From Extibacter muris (GTDB lineage: Bacteria > Bacillota > Clostridia > Lachnospirales > Lachnospiraceae): a stretch of DNA of 64,000 nucleotides. The stretch's first letter is position 1. Each line of letters begins with the position of its first letter. The DNA is taken from the NCBI RefSeq assembly GCF_004345005.1, contig NZ_SMMX01000004.1, forward strand, positions 186,001-250,000. Direction: 5' to 3'. The translations under genes were made by a program, and so were the position numbers. Below, in pieces: positions 1-8,403 of the stretch. The notes under the pieces are model-generated. The model made no database searches, was not told the origin of the DNA, and saw only the letters and a list, made by a program, of their open reading frames with translations.

Positions 1-405
1 TACCCGCCTGACTGCGGTATGGAGATGTATGTGCGCTCCGAGCCGCTTAAGTTCCCGTTCCAGCCCTCGGATTACATCGGAAGAATGGTCCGAGGCGGGA
101 AACACCCTGTCTCCGCGCTCCACCTTCGTCCTCACGCCGATTTTCTCGAAAAATGCAATCACATCTCGATTCGTACAGCCGTAAAAGCTGCTGTATAGGA
201 ACTTGGAATTACTTACGACCGCGTCAAACAGTCCGTCCATATCACAGGCATTCGTAATGTTGCATCTTCCCTTTCCCGTGATGAACAGCTTCTTTCCAAG
301 CCTGTCATTCTTCTCATATATGTGTACTTCATGCCCGTTTTCCGAGGCCGCGATACCTGCATACATGCCTGCCGCACCGCCTCCTGCTATCAATACCTTG
401 CTCAT
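1..405 (-). CDS. NAD(P)/FAD-dependent oxidoreductase, HI0933/BaiN type (N-terminal part, cut by window edge)
   Basis: The first 135 residues of a flavoprotein read on the minus strand; the C-terminal part lies beyond position 1. The N-terminus has a dinucleotide-binding fold with GGGAAGMYAG near residues 7-16 and the family motif GKGRCNIT near residues 43-50, typical of HI0933/YhiN/BaiN flavoproteins. These bind FAD; their physiological substrates are mostly unknown, although BaiN of bile-acid-converting clostridia belongs here. The ATG at 403-405 overlaps the stop of the upstream RpiR gene by 4 bp (ATGA), so the two are translationally coupled and share the promoter at 1370-1398. Family call is firm, substrate unknown. 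Confidence 0.85.
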   Translation of the reverse strand, partial: MSKVLIAGGGAAGMYAGIAASENGHEVHIYEKNDRLGKKLFITGKGRCNITNACDMDGLFDAVVSNSKFLYSSFYGCTNRDVIAFFEKIGVRTKVERGDRVFPASDHSSDVIRGLERELKRLGAHIHLHTAVRRV

Positions 406-1331
406 TGCTGTCCCTTGCCCGTCTCTTCCGAACCATTCAGTTCCACTTTATTCTTTACCATATTCAGCTCGTCCTTGCTGTACACCTGATACTCGTCCCA
501 TATCTCTTCCAGCGTCTCCAGTGTCGTAATCACCTCATTCTGCTTCTTCATGCAGAGGGCGACAACCAGGGCATTGACTACGCTTAGGGGGGCGACAAGC
601 GAATCAACGATGGATGCCATATCGCTTCTTGCAATCAGATTGCAGGAAGAGTACAGGTTCATCGGAGAATGGATGCTGTCTGTCAGCGTAATCACCTTGG
701 CCTTACGGTTGCTGGCAAATTCCAGCGCCTTCAGCGTCCGCATGGAATATCTCGGAAAGCTGATGCCGATAATGACATCAGCTTCACTGATGCGTATGAG
801 CTGTTCGAATATTTCGCTGGAGCTGTTCGTGTTCACCGCTTTGACATCAGGGCAGATCAGATTCAGATAAAAGCTCAGGAAACTGGCCAGCGGCGCACAG
901 CTCCGTATGCCGATGACATAGATACGCCTGGCATTCAGTATCGTATCCACCGCCATCTCAAATGTCTCGTGGTCTATCGCCCCCATCGTCAGCTTTATTT
1001 TCTCAATATCTGACTGGAGCACCGTATTCAGTATCTCTCCCTGGCTGATTCTCCCGTAGGTCACTTCCATCCTCTGGATAGAATTGAGCTTTGTTCTCAC
1101 AAGCTCTCCAAGCGCTTTTTGAAATCCGGGGTATCCCTCATATCCAAGCGCCGTGGCGAATCTGACCACCGTGGATTCACTGACGCCCACTTCCTCCCCC
1201 ATCCTGGCCGCGGTGAGAAACGCTGCTTTGTCATATTCCTCACGGATGAATTCAGCCAGTTTCTTCTGACCCTTGCTGAATTTTGCATATTTTTCATCTA
1301 TCTTCTGCAACAGCTCGTTTTTGCTTCCCAT
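402..1331 (-). CDS. MurR/RpiR family transcriptional regulator
   Basis: A 309-residue regulator with an N-terminal RpiR helix-turn-helix (about residues 5-80, with VGVSESTVVRFATALGY as recognition region) and a C-terminal SIS sugar-phosphate-binding domain (about 125-265, including YVIGIRSCAPLA). Family members usually sense phosphosugars or related metabolites and control catabolic genes. It is the first gene after a good sigma-A promoter and overlaps the flavoprotein gene downstream by 4 bp, so it probably controls at least that gene and perhaps genes beyond the window edge. The C-terminal tail after about residue 280 is charged and divergent. The ligand cannot be read from the sequence. 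Confidence 0.9.
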   Translation of the reverse strand: MGSKNELLQKIDEKYAKFSKGQKKLAEFIREEYDKAAFLTAARMGEEVGVSESTVVRFATALGYEGYPGFQKALGELVRTKLNSIQRMEVTYGRISQGEILNTVLQSDIEKIKLTMGAIDHETFEMAVDTILNARRIYVIGIRSCAPLASFLSFYLNLICPDVKAVNTNSSSEIFEQLIRISEADVIIGISFPRYSMRTLKALEFASNRKAKVITLTDSIHSPMNLYSSCNLIARSDMASIVDSLVAPLSVVNALVVALCMKKQNEVITTLETLEEIWDEYQVYSKDELNMVKNKVELNGSEETGKGQQ

Positions 1332-1369
1332 GTCACATATTCCTTTTCTCCAATATTTCGTAACAATTA

Positions 1370-1398
1370 ATTATATACCAGTTTACCATTTTCTTCAA
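1370..1398 (-). promoter_or_regulatory. Sigma-A promoter of the RpiR-flavoprotein operon
   Basis: Read on the minus strand, a TTGAAG -35 box (1393-1398) is followed after 17 bp by a perfect TATAAT -10 box (1370-1375), about 40 bp before the RpiR start codon. Confidence 0.75.
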
Positions 1399-1440
1399 TA
1401 TGTTTGACAAGTGGGATTGTTGCATGATCGATGTTCCTGT

Positions 1441-2064
1441 TTAGTACCACTGTAGCAGCACTCTCCAATTATAGAGGAGAAAACGGCCGAGCAGAGCCAG
1501 TACAAGATATATTTCCATCTCATTATGAGCCAGCGCCACTGTTCTTGTACTCTGCTTCTCTCTGTTTTTCTCACCTGTTATCCTGCTGAGCGCCGCCCAT
1601 ACTGCAAAACCGGCGATCGTCCCCAACGTATTCATGATTACATCTTCTACATCTGTCACCCTTCGATTAAAAAGCTGGCAGAGCTCGATCGCTGTCGAAA
1701 GGCATGCCCCGGTAGCTGCTACCCTTAATAGGCTGCGCCGCTCTGTCCATATGAACGGTACGAGGAAGCCAAAAGGCATGAACATGAACGCATTCATAAC
1801 CTGTCCAAAGCCGACCCCGCCTGCGAACGGAATCAGATTGATTTCATCCGTCCGGACCAGATCGCCGAAAGCTCCAAAATCCCAGATGCTTCCGCTGCCA
1901 GTTACAGAAAATACCATAGAGATATAGATAAGAAAAATATATGTCCAGATCAGGTGGGCCGGCCGGACACCGTGTCTGCCTTTCTTCACCATATATATCT
2001 GGCAGAGCATACATGGTACGAGTACACACACATAAGGATAGGCCGTACTTAAAAAATAAATCAT
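1441..2064 (-). CDS. VanZ family membrane protein
   Basis: A 207-residue integral membrane protein with four or five hydrophobic segments. It carries the VanZ-like signature: a Ser/Thr-rich helix with IELCQLF followed by RRVTDVEDVIMNTLG (about residues 130-155). VanZ-like proteins are linked to low-level teicoplanin resistance or envelope functions, but most are uncharacterised. The start at 2064 is preferred over the ATG at 2073 because the AAAGG ribosome site abuts the upstream ATG and stands 9 nt before this one. The last third (about 165-205) is a non-canonical charged stretch followed by a further hydrophobic helix. It appears monocistronic, with a composite repeat just upstream. Confidence 0.8.
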   Translation of the reverse strand: MIYFLSTAYPYVCVLVPCMLCQIYMVKKGRHGVRPAHLIWTYIFLIYISMVFSVTGSGSIWDFGAFGDLVRTDEINLIPFAGGVGFGQVMNAFMFMPFGFLVPFIWTERRSLLRVAATGACLSTAIELCQLFNRRVTDVEDVIMNTLGTIAGFAVWAALSRITGEKNREKQSTRTVALAHNEMEIYLVLALLGRFLLYNWRVLLQWY

Positions 2065-2180
2065 CTTCTTCATCCTTTCAAGATAGGTTCATTGCCGCAG
2101 TAAGCTGCGGATGTCTAAAAGTATATCCTAAAAACATGAAGATACTGCTTAGATTTTCTTAATATATCTTGAAATCCTTC

Positions 2181-2737
2181 CAAATGGAAATTTAGTGAAG
2201 TGGACGCCGCTGGGTAGGTATGGGGCATCTGCTGCGATGCGTCCGGGAACTGCGACTATCACACAGATTCTTACGTCCCTTCCGCTTAGACCTTCGCATC
2301 TGCCCCATACCTACCCATCGGCTATCTACTTTACTGGCACGTGCGGGAGCGGCTGTGTGATACTGCCGGCTTATGGAAGTGCTTGACGACGAGCATATAT
2401 ATCAGTCGCAGATCTATGCCGCATATATTAAGCCCGTTATATTGTTTCACTCATCTCACGCAGTCAGCGGCCATCCGCTGGCCAGTAACGCCACACAGCC
2501 GCCCTCGCCCATGTTAAGTGAAGTAGATAGCGGGCGGGGAGCCGGGTGGGAGATGCGCAGGTGCAAGCGGGAGAGGCGGAGAATCCGTCCCGGTATCCTT
2601 GGTTTGTGGAAGAGGAGCTGCTATCAGCGACTCTGCCGCAAAGCTAGGAGGCCGTGGACTAGTCGCAGCCTCGGACTCATCGGAGCAGATGCCGCCCGGC
2701 TCCCCGCACGCAGCCACATAACTTAAACTCCCATTTA
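2181..2737. repeat. Composite inverted-module element, copy A
   Basis: About 557 bp without a plausible gene. The left module forms a long hairpin: 2212-2227 pairs perfectly over 16 bp with 2301-2316. The right module (about 2485-2737) is the same module type in inverted orientation, with arms GAGCCGGGTGG and its partner near 2690-2702. The inner flanks share the motif GGCGGCTGTGTGGCG in inverted form. The right end reaches the stop codon of the decarboxylase alpha gene. This copy lacks the central terminator-like hairpin of copies B and C. Reading frames through it are arginine-rich and recur in the other copies only because the DNA is repeated. Confidence 0.85.
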
Positions 2738-4153
2738 CTACACCGGATAGCTTCCGTTCTCCGTATCTGCTACCGTCTGGTCCACTTTCGTCTGCTGTGC
2801 TTCTCTGTATTTGAAGAAATCAGTAGCGACCTGCGGGAACAGTGCATAGGTGAGAACGTCTTCATCCTGCTGGCTCCACTGTGCCATCTCGCTGCGCAGC
2901 GTATCCAGTTCATCCGGAATGAGATCAGCCGGACGGCAGGTGATGATTTCGGCGTCCTCTCCAAGGACTTTCTTCTTCACCTCTTCGTTAAACGGTTTTA
3001 CAGTAGCGCCATATTTGCCGCTCAATACATCCTTCGTCTCTTTCGTCGCCATCTTATACCGTTCACCCATCAGCACGTTGAATACAGCCTGCGTGCCGAC
3101 AATCTGAGAGGATGGTGTTACGAGCGGAGGCTCACCCAGGTCTTTTCTTACTCTTGGAACCTCTTCCAGCACATCGTAATACTTATCTTCCGCACCCTGT
3201 TCCTTCAGCTGTGAAGTCAGGTTGGAAAGCATGCCGCCGGGAACCTGATACAGAAGCGTCTTGATATTGACGCCCATGTTCTTCGGATTCAGCAGGCCGC
3301 TCGCCAATGCCTCATCTCTGATCGGGCGGAAGTAATCTGCAATCTCCGCCAGAAGATTCTGGTCGAATCCCGTATCATACGGAGTTCCTTTAAAGGTCTC
3401 AACCATAACCTCCGTAGCAGGCTGGGATGTTCCAAGTGCAAATGGTGACATCGCCGTATCAATCACATCGACACCTGCCTCGACTGCCTTCAGATAAGTC
3501 ATGGACGCAACGCCCGACGTATAATGTGTATGCAGCTGGATCGGAAGGTCTACAGCTTCTTTCAGGGCACCGATGAGCTCTGTCGCCTTGTACGGCACGA
3601 GCAGCCCGGCCATATCTTTGATACAGATAGAATTGGCTCCCATCTCTTCAATCTTTTTGGCTATATCCACCCAATACTCAAGCGTGTAGGCATCGCCGAG
3701 CGTATAGGAAAGAGCAACCTGCGCTTCCGCCTTTTCCTTGTTGGCAGCCGTAACAGCCGTCTGAAGATTACGAAGGTCATTCAGACAGTCAAAGATACGG
3801 ATAACATCGATGCCATTCGCCACTGACTTCTGTACGAAATATTCAACGACATCATCTGCATATGGACGGTAGCCGAGGATATTCTGTCCGCGGAACAGCA
3901 TCTGGAGCTTGGTATTCTTAAAACCGTCGCGGAATTTGCGCAGTCTGTCCCATGGGTCTTCCTTCAGGAAACGCAGTGAGGCGTCAAATGTCGCGCCGCC
4001 CCAGCACTCTACAGAATGATACCCCACCTTATCCATCTTATCTACTATAGGAAGCATCTGTTCTGTCGTCATACGTGTGGCAATCAATGACTGGTGCGCA
4101 TCACGCAGAATAGTTTCCGTAATTTTAATTGGTTTCTTTTCTATTTCTGCCAT
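2738..4153 (-). CDS. oadA: Oxaloacetate decarboxylase alpha-type carboxyltransferase (5S-like subunit)
   Basis: A 471-residue HMGL-like TIM-barrel carboxyltransferase with the PYC/OADA domain, corresponding to the oxaloacetate decarboxylase alpha subunit, pyruvate carboxylase subunit B or transcarboxylase 5S subunit. The N-terminus has ETILRDAHQSLIATRM; the metal-binding HTHYTSG lies near residue 205. It ends without a biotin domain; the separate carrier gene at 5394 supplies biotin. The family exchanges carboxyl groups between oxaloacetate/pyruvate and biotin. The start at 4153 is chosen because GGAGG, which overlaps the upstream in-frame ATG at 4168, stands 8 nt before it. It is the last gene of the operon; repeat A begins at its stop codon. 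Confidence 0.9.
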   Translation of the reverse strand: MAEIEKKPIKITETILRDAHQSLIATRMTTEQMLPIVDKMDKVGYHSVECWGGATFDASLRFLKEDPWDRLRKFRDGFKNTKLQMLFRGQNILGYRPYADDVVEYFVQKSVANGIDVIRIFDCLNDLRNLQTAVTAANKEKAEAQVALSYTLGDAYTLEYWVDIAKKIEEMGANSICIKDMAGLLVPYKATELIGALKEAVDLPIQLHTHYTSGVASMTYLKAVEAGVDVIDTAMSPFALGTSQPATEVMVETFKGTPYDTGFDQNLLAEIADYFRPIRDEALASGLLNPKNMGVNIKTLLYQVPGGMLSNLTSQLKEQGAEDKYYDVLEEVPRVRKDLGEPPLVTPSSQIVGTQAVFNVLMGERYKMATKETKDVLSGKYGATVKPFNEEVKKKVLGEDAEIITCRPADLIPDELDTLRSEMAQWSQQDEDVLTYALFPQVATDFFKYREAQQTKVDQTVADTENGSYPV

Positions 4154-4192
4154 TCTTTCTTCCTCCATCTTAATTTATATATCGCTCTTATG

Positions 4193-5344
4193 CTACATGA
4201 CGCCGAATATAGCCATAAACGTACCGGCTGCCACGGCAGTGCCGATGACGCCAGCCACGTTCGGTCCCATGGCATGCATGAGCAGGAAATTCGTAGGATC
4301 CGCTTCTGCGCCAACCTTCTGTGACACTCTGGCCGCCATAGGGACAGCGGATACGCCCGCAGAACCTATCAGAGGGTTGACCTTGCCGTGAGTTGCCAGG
4401 CACATGAGTTTGCCGAACAGTACGCCGGCTGCCGTACCGAACATGAACGCTACCAGCCCGAGGATGACGATCTTGATCGTATCCCAGTTCAGGAATGCCT
4501 CGGCGCTTGTCGTCGCCCCTACAGAAGTTCCGAGCAGGATGACTACGATATACATGAGCGCATTGCTGGCTGTCTCTGTCAATTGGCGGACCACGCCTGA
4601 TTCACGGAACAGGTTGCCGAGCATAAGCATGCCGGCAAGCGGAGCCGTCGTAGGCAGAATAGAGCACACGACAATCGTGACGATAATCGGGAACAGTATC
4701 CGCTCCAGCTTGGACACCGGCCTTAGCTGCTCCATCTTTATCTTACGCTCCTTCTCCGTCGTGAGCAGCTTCATGATCGGCGGCTGAATAATCGGTACAA
4801 GTGACATATAAGAATATGCCGCTACCGCTATCGGTCCCAGTATAGCTGTCTGCTGCAGTTTTCCGGCGAGGAAGATAGACGTAGGTCCGTCCGCGCCGCC
4901 GATGATAGATACGGCCGCAGCAGCCTTGTCTGAGAACCCCATCGCCATAGCTCCCAGATAAGCGGCAAAGATACCGAACTGGGCGGCCGCTCCGAGAAGG
5001 AAGCTCTTCGGATTGGCAATCAAAGGTCCAAAGTCTGTCATCGCACCTACGCCAAGGAAAATAAGCGAAGGAAGTATCGCCCATTCATCCAGCTTGTAGA
5101 AGTAATAGAGCAATCCGCCTGTTCCGTTGGCCGCTTCCTCTGCATGCAGCATGATATCCGGGTAGATATTCACGAGCAGCATGCCGAAGGCGATAGGTAC
5201 CAAGAGCAGAGGTTCGAACCCATGTCGTATTGCTAAGTATAGGAATGCACATGCCACAGCAATCATGATCACGTTGCCCCATGAAAGACTGAAAAATGCT
5301 GTCTGATGCACGAGGTTTCCTAATGTCGTTGTTATATAATCCAT
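4193..5344 (-). CDS. oadB: Sodium-translocating decarboxylase beta subunit (membrane pump)
   Basis: A 383-residue polytopic membrane protein of the OadB/GcdB/MmdB family, which decarboxylates carboxybiotin and couples this to sodium export. The signature GGADGPTSIFLAGKL (about residues 145-160) contains the conserved aspartate used for sodium coupling, and a second conserved region GSAGVSAVPMAARV lies near the C-terminus. Length and hydrophobic pattern fit the family. It sits between the biotin carrier and the alpha-type carboxyltransferase in one minus-strand operon. Whether the complex uses oxaloacetate, methylmalonyl-CoA, glutaconyl-CoA or more than one substrate is not settled by this subunit. 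Confidence 0.92.
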   Translation of the reverse strand: MDYITTTLGNLVHQTAFFSLSWGNVIMIAVACAFLYLAIRHGFEPLLLVPIAFGMLLVNIYPDIMLHAEEAANGTGGLLYYFYKLDEWAILPSLIFLGVGAMTDFGPLIANPKSFLLGAAAQFGIFAAYLGAMAMGFSDKAAAAVSIIGGADGPTSIFLAGKLQQTAILGPIAVAAYSYMSLVPIIQPPIMKLLTTEKERKIKMEQLRPVSKLERILFPIIVTIVVCSILPTTAPLAGMLMLGNLFRESGVVRQLTETASNALMYIVVILLGTSVGATTSAEAFLNWDTIKIVILGLVAFMFGTAAGVLFGKLMCLATHGKVNPLIGSAGVSAVPMAARVSQKVGAEADPTNFLLMHAMGPNVAGVIGTAVAAGTFMAIFGVM

Positions 5345-5393
5345 CTTTTAACCTCCAGTCGTGTTTCAAACATAATAGTATCTATTATGTTTC

Positions 5394-5771
5394 TTAGTTT
5401 AATGTAGCTAATACTGCTCCGGCTTCCACCGCATCTCCTACAGCTGCGTCGATGCTTGCTACAGTTCCGTCTTCCGGCGCTACGACTGGAATCTCCATCT
5501 TCATTGCCTCGATGATGACTACCGCATCACCTTTCTTTACACTCTGCCCGACATTGGCTTCTATCTTGAACACTTTTCCTGCTGCACCCGCCTTCACCTG
5601 GATGGAGCCGGCTCCTGCTGATGCTTTCGGTGCTGCTTTCGGTGCGGAGGCCGGTGCCGCCTTCGGTGCCGCAGCCGTTGCTGCCGGTGCTGCCTGCGCT
5701 GCTCCTGCGCCTTTTTCTTCTACTGTCACATCGTATACATTGCCATTTACCGTAATCGTATAATTTTTCAT
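5394..5771 (-). CDS. Biotin carboxyl carrier subunit of the sodium-pump decarboxylase
   Basis: A 125-residue biotin carrier. Residues 1-20 form a short beta segment, residues about 22-53 are an Ala/Pro/Lys-rich flexible linker, and residues about 55-125 form the biotinyl domain with the biotinylation motif EAMKMEIPV (the Lys carries biotin). In GcdC/MmdC-type systems this swinging arm moves CO2 from the soluble carboxyltransferase to the membrane beta subunit. Both a carboxyltransferase of MmdA type (6600-8039) and one of OadA type (2738-4153) lie in the same operon, so the carrier could serve both. Confidence 0.92.
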   Translation of the reverse strand: MKNYTITVNGNVYDVTVEEKGAGAAQAAPAATAAAPKAAPASAPKAAPKASAGAGSIQVKAGAAGKVFKIEANVGQSVKKGDAVVIIEAMKMEIPVVAPEDGTVASIDAAVGDAVEAGAVLATLN

Positions 5772-5799
5772 CTTCTATATCCTCCTTGATTTCCCTCTA

Positions 5800-6585
5800 T
5801 TAATTCCATTTGTTCGACGGTCTTCTTCTTATGCTTCTCACAACGAATCCATCGGTGGCTGTTCCTCCAGCCGCTGCAACCGCTGCGGAAATAACTGCTA
5901 TGAGTTCGGTGTCATCCGCCTCTTCCACAAGCTCCACAGCCACTGGTGCACTGTCGGCTGCCGCCATTGCTTCAGCAGCCGCTTCCGGCTTCCTGCTGAA
6001 TGCCTTCTGCATTGCCGGTATAAAACGGAATAAGGATATGATCAGTGAAATGAATATGAGTACGACAAACACTGTTCCCATTCCAAGAATTGTATTCAGC
6101 CCTGCTTTTTCTAAGATTTCTCCCGTAGTGTACTCTCCTGCCACAGTCATGCTGTCCAGATTCAGATTGCCTCTTGTGTCCGCTTTGAATACAACCGTAA
6201 TATCCGCATCGCGTTCCTTAAACTCTGCGTTCGTAGTCACTTTCAATTCCGTTCTGGATGCTGTAAATTTGTAATCGCCATGGCTTACATAGCCGCCGCA
6301 TTCATCGATTCCTGCCTTCCAAGCATTGATAGCTCCCAGAAAGCTGTCAGGCGCAAACGGAAGCCCGGCGCTCACGAACTGCTGCTCCATCGCGAATTCC
6401 GACATACTGTTCCACTGGTCTGTAGTGTCTTCATCCGCGCTGGCGCAATAGTCGATGAGAAAATCTGTCACCTGCTCTATAGTGTCTTTATCATAGTCGA
6501 CATCGGTATTCTGCTTGCTGCCACACCCGGTAAAGCAGAGGACGGCCGCCAGCATGCAGAGTAATATGCTAATTTTTTTCTTCAC
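5800..6585 (-). CDS. Lipoprotein with OadG-like membrane segment (decarboxylase gamma-type subunit)
   Basis: A 261-residue protein. It starts with a lipoprotein signal (lipobox FTGC, Cys near residue 21), followed by an extracytoplasmic domain to about residue 150, one strong transmembrane helix (about 165-190, TVFVVLIFISLIISLF) and an Ala/Glu-rich cytoplasmic tail ending in RSIRRRPSNKWN. The helix plus tail resembles the small OadG gamma subunit, which anchors and assembles sodium-pump decarboxylases, but classical OadG is under 100 residues. Here a lipid-anchored outer domain is fused in front. It is only 15 bp from the carboxyltransferase upstream and clearly belongs to the operon. The role of the outer domain is unknown. 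Confidence 0.75.
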   Translation of the reverse strand: MKKKISILLCMLAAVLCFTGCGSKQNTDVDYDKDTIEQVTDFLIDYCASADEDTTDQWNSMSEFAMEQQFVSAGLPFAPDSFLGAINAWKAGIDECGGYVSHGDYKFTASRTELKVTTNAEFKERDADITVVFKADTRGNLNLDSMTVAGEYTTGEILEKAGLNTILGMGTVFVVLIFISLIISLFRFIPAMQKAFSRKPEAAAEAMAAADSAPVAVELVEEADDTELIAVISAAVAAAGGTATDGFVVRSIRRRPSNKWN

Positions 6586-6599
6586 TTTGCTCCACCTCT

Positions 6600-8039
6600 C
6601 TAGACCGTTCCGTGTTTTTTTGACGGGCGGTCTTCTCTCTTTGTGAACAACATCTCGAATGCCCCGATTACATATTTCCTCGTGTCTTCCGGTGCGATGA
6701 TCGTATCCACATAACCTCTTCTTGCCGCCGCCAGCGGGCTTGACTGGATTTCTCTATATTCAGAAGCTTTCTCTTTTATTACTTCCGCATCAGCGCCCGC
6801 GTACATGATCTTAGCCGCAAGAGCGGCATCCATCATCCCGATTTCGGCATCCTGCCATGCATATACCATATCTGCACCGATAGCTTTGCTGTTCATGGAC
6901 ACGTATGCGCTTCCATAAGCTTTGCCGACAATGACATTTACTTTCGGCACAGTTGCATCCGCAAATGCATACGTAAGCTTTGCGGCTTCTCTTGCAAGAT
7001 TCTTTTCCGCACACTTGCTTGCCTCAAAGCCGGACACATTCGTCAAGGAGAGGACCGGTATGTTGAACGCGTCGCAGAATGCTACAAATTCAGCCGCTTT
7101 CTTCGCTCCGTCTGCGGAGAGGGAACCATCATACTCGGCTGTGGCCTCCCCTTCTGAATCATATACTTTCGAACGGTTTGCCACTGCCCCTACGGTCATG
7201 CCGTTCAGACGTATGAAGCCGGTAACCATATCTTTTGCATAATGCTTCTTCGTCTCAAAGAAGATATTGTTGTCTGATATCTGGACGAGGGCTATCGCCG
7301 TATCTTCTGACGCATTTTCTATACCGGTACAAACACGGTTCAAATCATCCGTGCACGTATCATAGGAGGAATCATCCTCATTATTACATGGCAGCATACA
7401 TACCAAAGAACGGATGCTTCCCAGAATCTCTTCCTCCGTTCCGATGTCATCAACGAGGCCGGTGCTTTCGCTCTGGAACTGCGCAGATGATGTATCGCAT
7501 TTAGATATTTCATTCCCTGGAATTGCATTTGGAGAATTGATGAATAATTTCCCTTTCTTACTTTCCATAAAAGTAAAGTCGGCAAGCGCCGGAACAACTG
7601 CCAGCCCTCCGCCACATGTCCCGAATACAGCAGTAATCTGGGGAATGACGCCTGATGCCATCGCCTGTTTCAGGTACAGGCTGCCAAATGCCTCCAGAGC
7701 ATCTGTCGCTTCCTGAAGCCTCAATCCTGCACAGTCCACAAGACCGATGACCGGTGCGCCCATCTTCATCGCCATATCATAGATGTTAGCAATCTTCCTG
7801 GCATGCATCTCACCGATAGCCCCGTTCAGTACGGATGCATCCTGGCTGTACACATAAGCCAGATTCCCGTCAATCACTCCATATCCGGTAATGACACCGT
7901 CCGCCGGAGTTTCTTTTTCCTGCATGTTGAAATCAGTAGATCTGGCTGTTACCGCCCCACCTATTTCAACAAAGCTTCCTGCGTCAAGCAAAGATTCTAT
8001 TCTATTGCCCGCTGCACTTCCTGTTGCCAAGTTGTCCAT
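6600..8039 (-). CDS. Acyl-CoA carboxyltransferase (MmdA/PccB family)
   Basis: A 479-residue crotonase-fold carboxyltransferase of the methylmalonyl-CoA decarboxylase alpha/propionyl-CoA carboxylase beta family. The N-terminal half includes FVEIGGAV and the oxyanion region FGTCGGGLAVVPAL (about residues 140-153); the C-terminal half has the conserved VGKAYGSAYVSMNSKA region. It is somewhat shorter than typical MmdA (about 510). Such subunits transfer the carboxyl group of methylmalonyl-, malonyl- or glutaconyl-CoA to biotin. It is the first gene of the operon, with GGAGGG 7 nt before the start and a promoter at 8127-8155. The substrate is not decidable from sequence alone. Confidence 0.85.
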   Translation of the reverse strand: MDNLATGSAAGNRIESLLDAGSFVEIGGAVTARSTDFNMQEKETPADGVITGYGVIDGNLAYVYSQDASVLNGAIGEMHARKIANIYDMAMKMGAPVIGLVDCAGLRLQEATDALEAFGSLYLKQAMASGVIPQITAVFGTCGGGLAVVPALADFTFMESKKGKLFINSPNAIPGNEISKCDTSSAQFQSESTGLVDDIGTEEEILGSIRSLVCMLPCNNEDDSSYDTCTDDLNRVCTGIENASEDTAIALVQISDNNIFFETKKHYAKDMVTGFIRLNGMTVGAVANRSKVYDSEGEATAEYDGSLSADGAKKAAEFVAFCDAFNIPVLSLTNVSGFEASKCAEKNLAREAAKLTYAFADATVPKVNVIVGKAYGSAYVSMNSKAIGADMVYAWQDAEIGMMDAALAAKIMYAGADAEVIKEKASEYREIQSSPLAAARRGYVDTIIAPEDTRKYVIGAFEMLFTKREDRPSKKHGTV

Positions 8040-8126
8040 AGTCTAGCCCTCCATTTTCTTACATATTCTAAATCAGGTCCTTTAGCATGAAAAATCTAAA
8101 AGTAAAACCAAATTTTTGCCAATTAT

Positions 8127-8155
8127 ATTATATCCCTTTTCATTTAAAACTTCAA
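8127..8155 (-). promoter_or_regulatory. Promoter of the sodium-pump decarboxylase operon
   Basis: On the minus strand TTGAAG (8150-8155), a 17-bp spacer and TATAAT (8127-8132) lie about 90 bp before the carboxyltransferase start, leaving an AT-rich leader. Confidence 0.75.
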
Positions 8156-8279
8156 TAGTTTTCGACATGATTTGTTAATTAATAGACAAATCATTTCAAC
8201 GCACTAACGAAGTGCCTTATTATCATAATAAACACAGAGCAAACTCTAAAAAATTCATTAAGTTTTTCTTAAAAACAAG

Positions 8280-8308
8280 TTGTACCCTAGTCTGTTTTAT
8301 GCTATAGT
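8280..8308 (+). promoter_or_regulatory. Promoter of the peptide transporter gene
   Basis: TTGTAC (8280-8285), a 17-bp spacer ending in an extended -10 TGn, and TATAGT (8303-8308). The leader to the start codon is about 90 nt. The spacer and -10 closely resemble those of the promoter at 9850-9878. Confidence 0.7.
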
Positions 8309-8403
8309 TTTTAAAGTGGATTTGCGATGTGAAGGGGAAAATTATTTGATACATATTCGCAGATTCATAATATAACAACATTTCAATTTTGGAGGGCAAA
8401 GAA

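Noticed and set aside
2373-2726. Arginine-rich reading frame, with look-alikes at 13506-13721 and 27411-27683
   Set aside because: The similarity comes from the repeated DNA of the composite elements. No ribosome site, frame lengths vary between copies and the hairpin arms dictate the residues.
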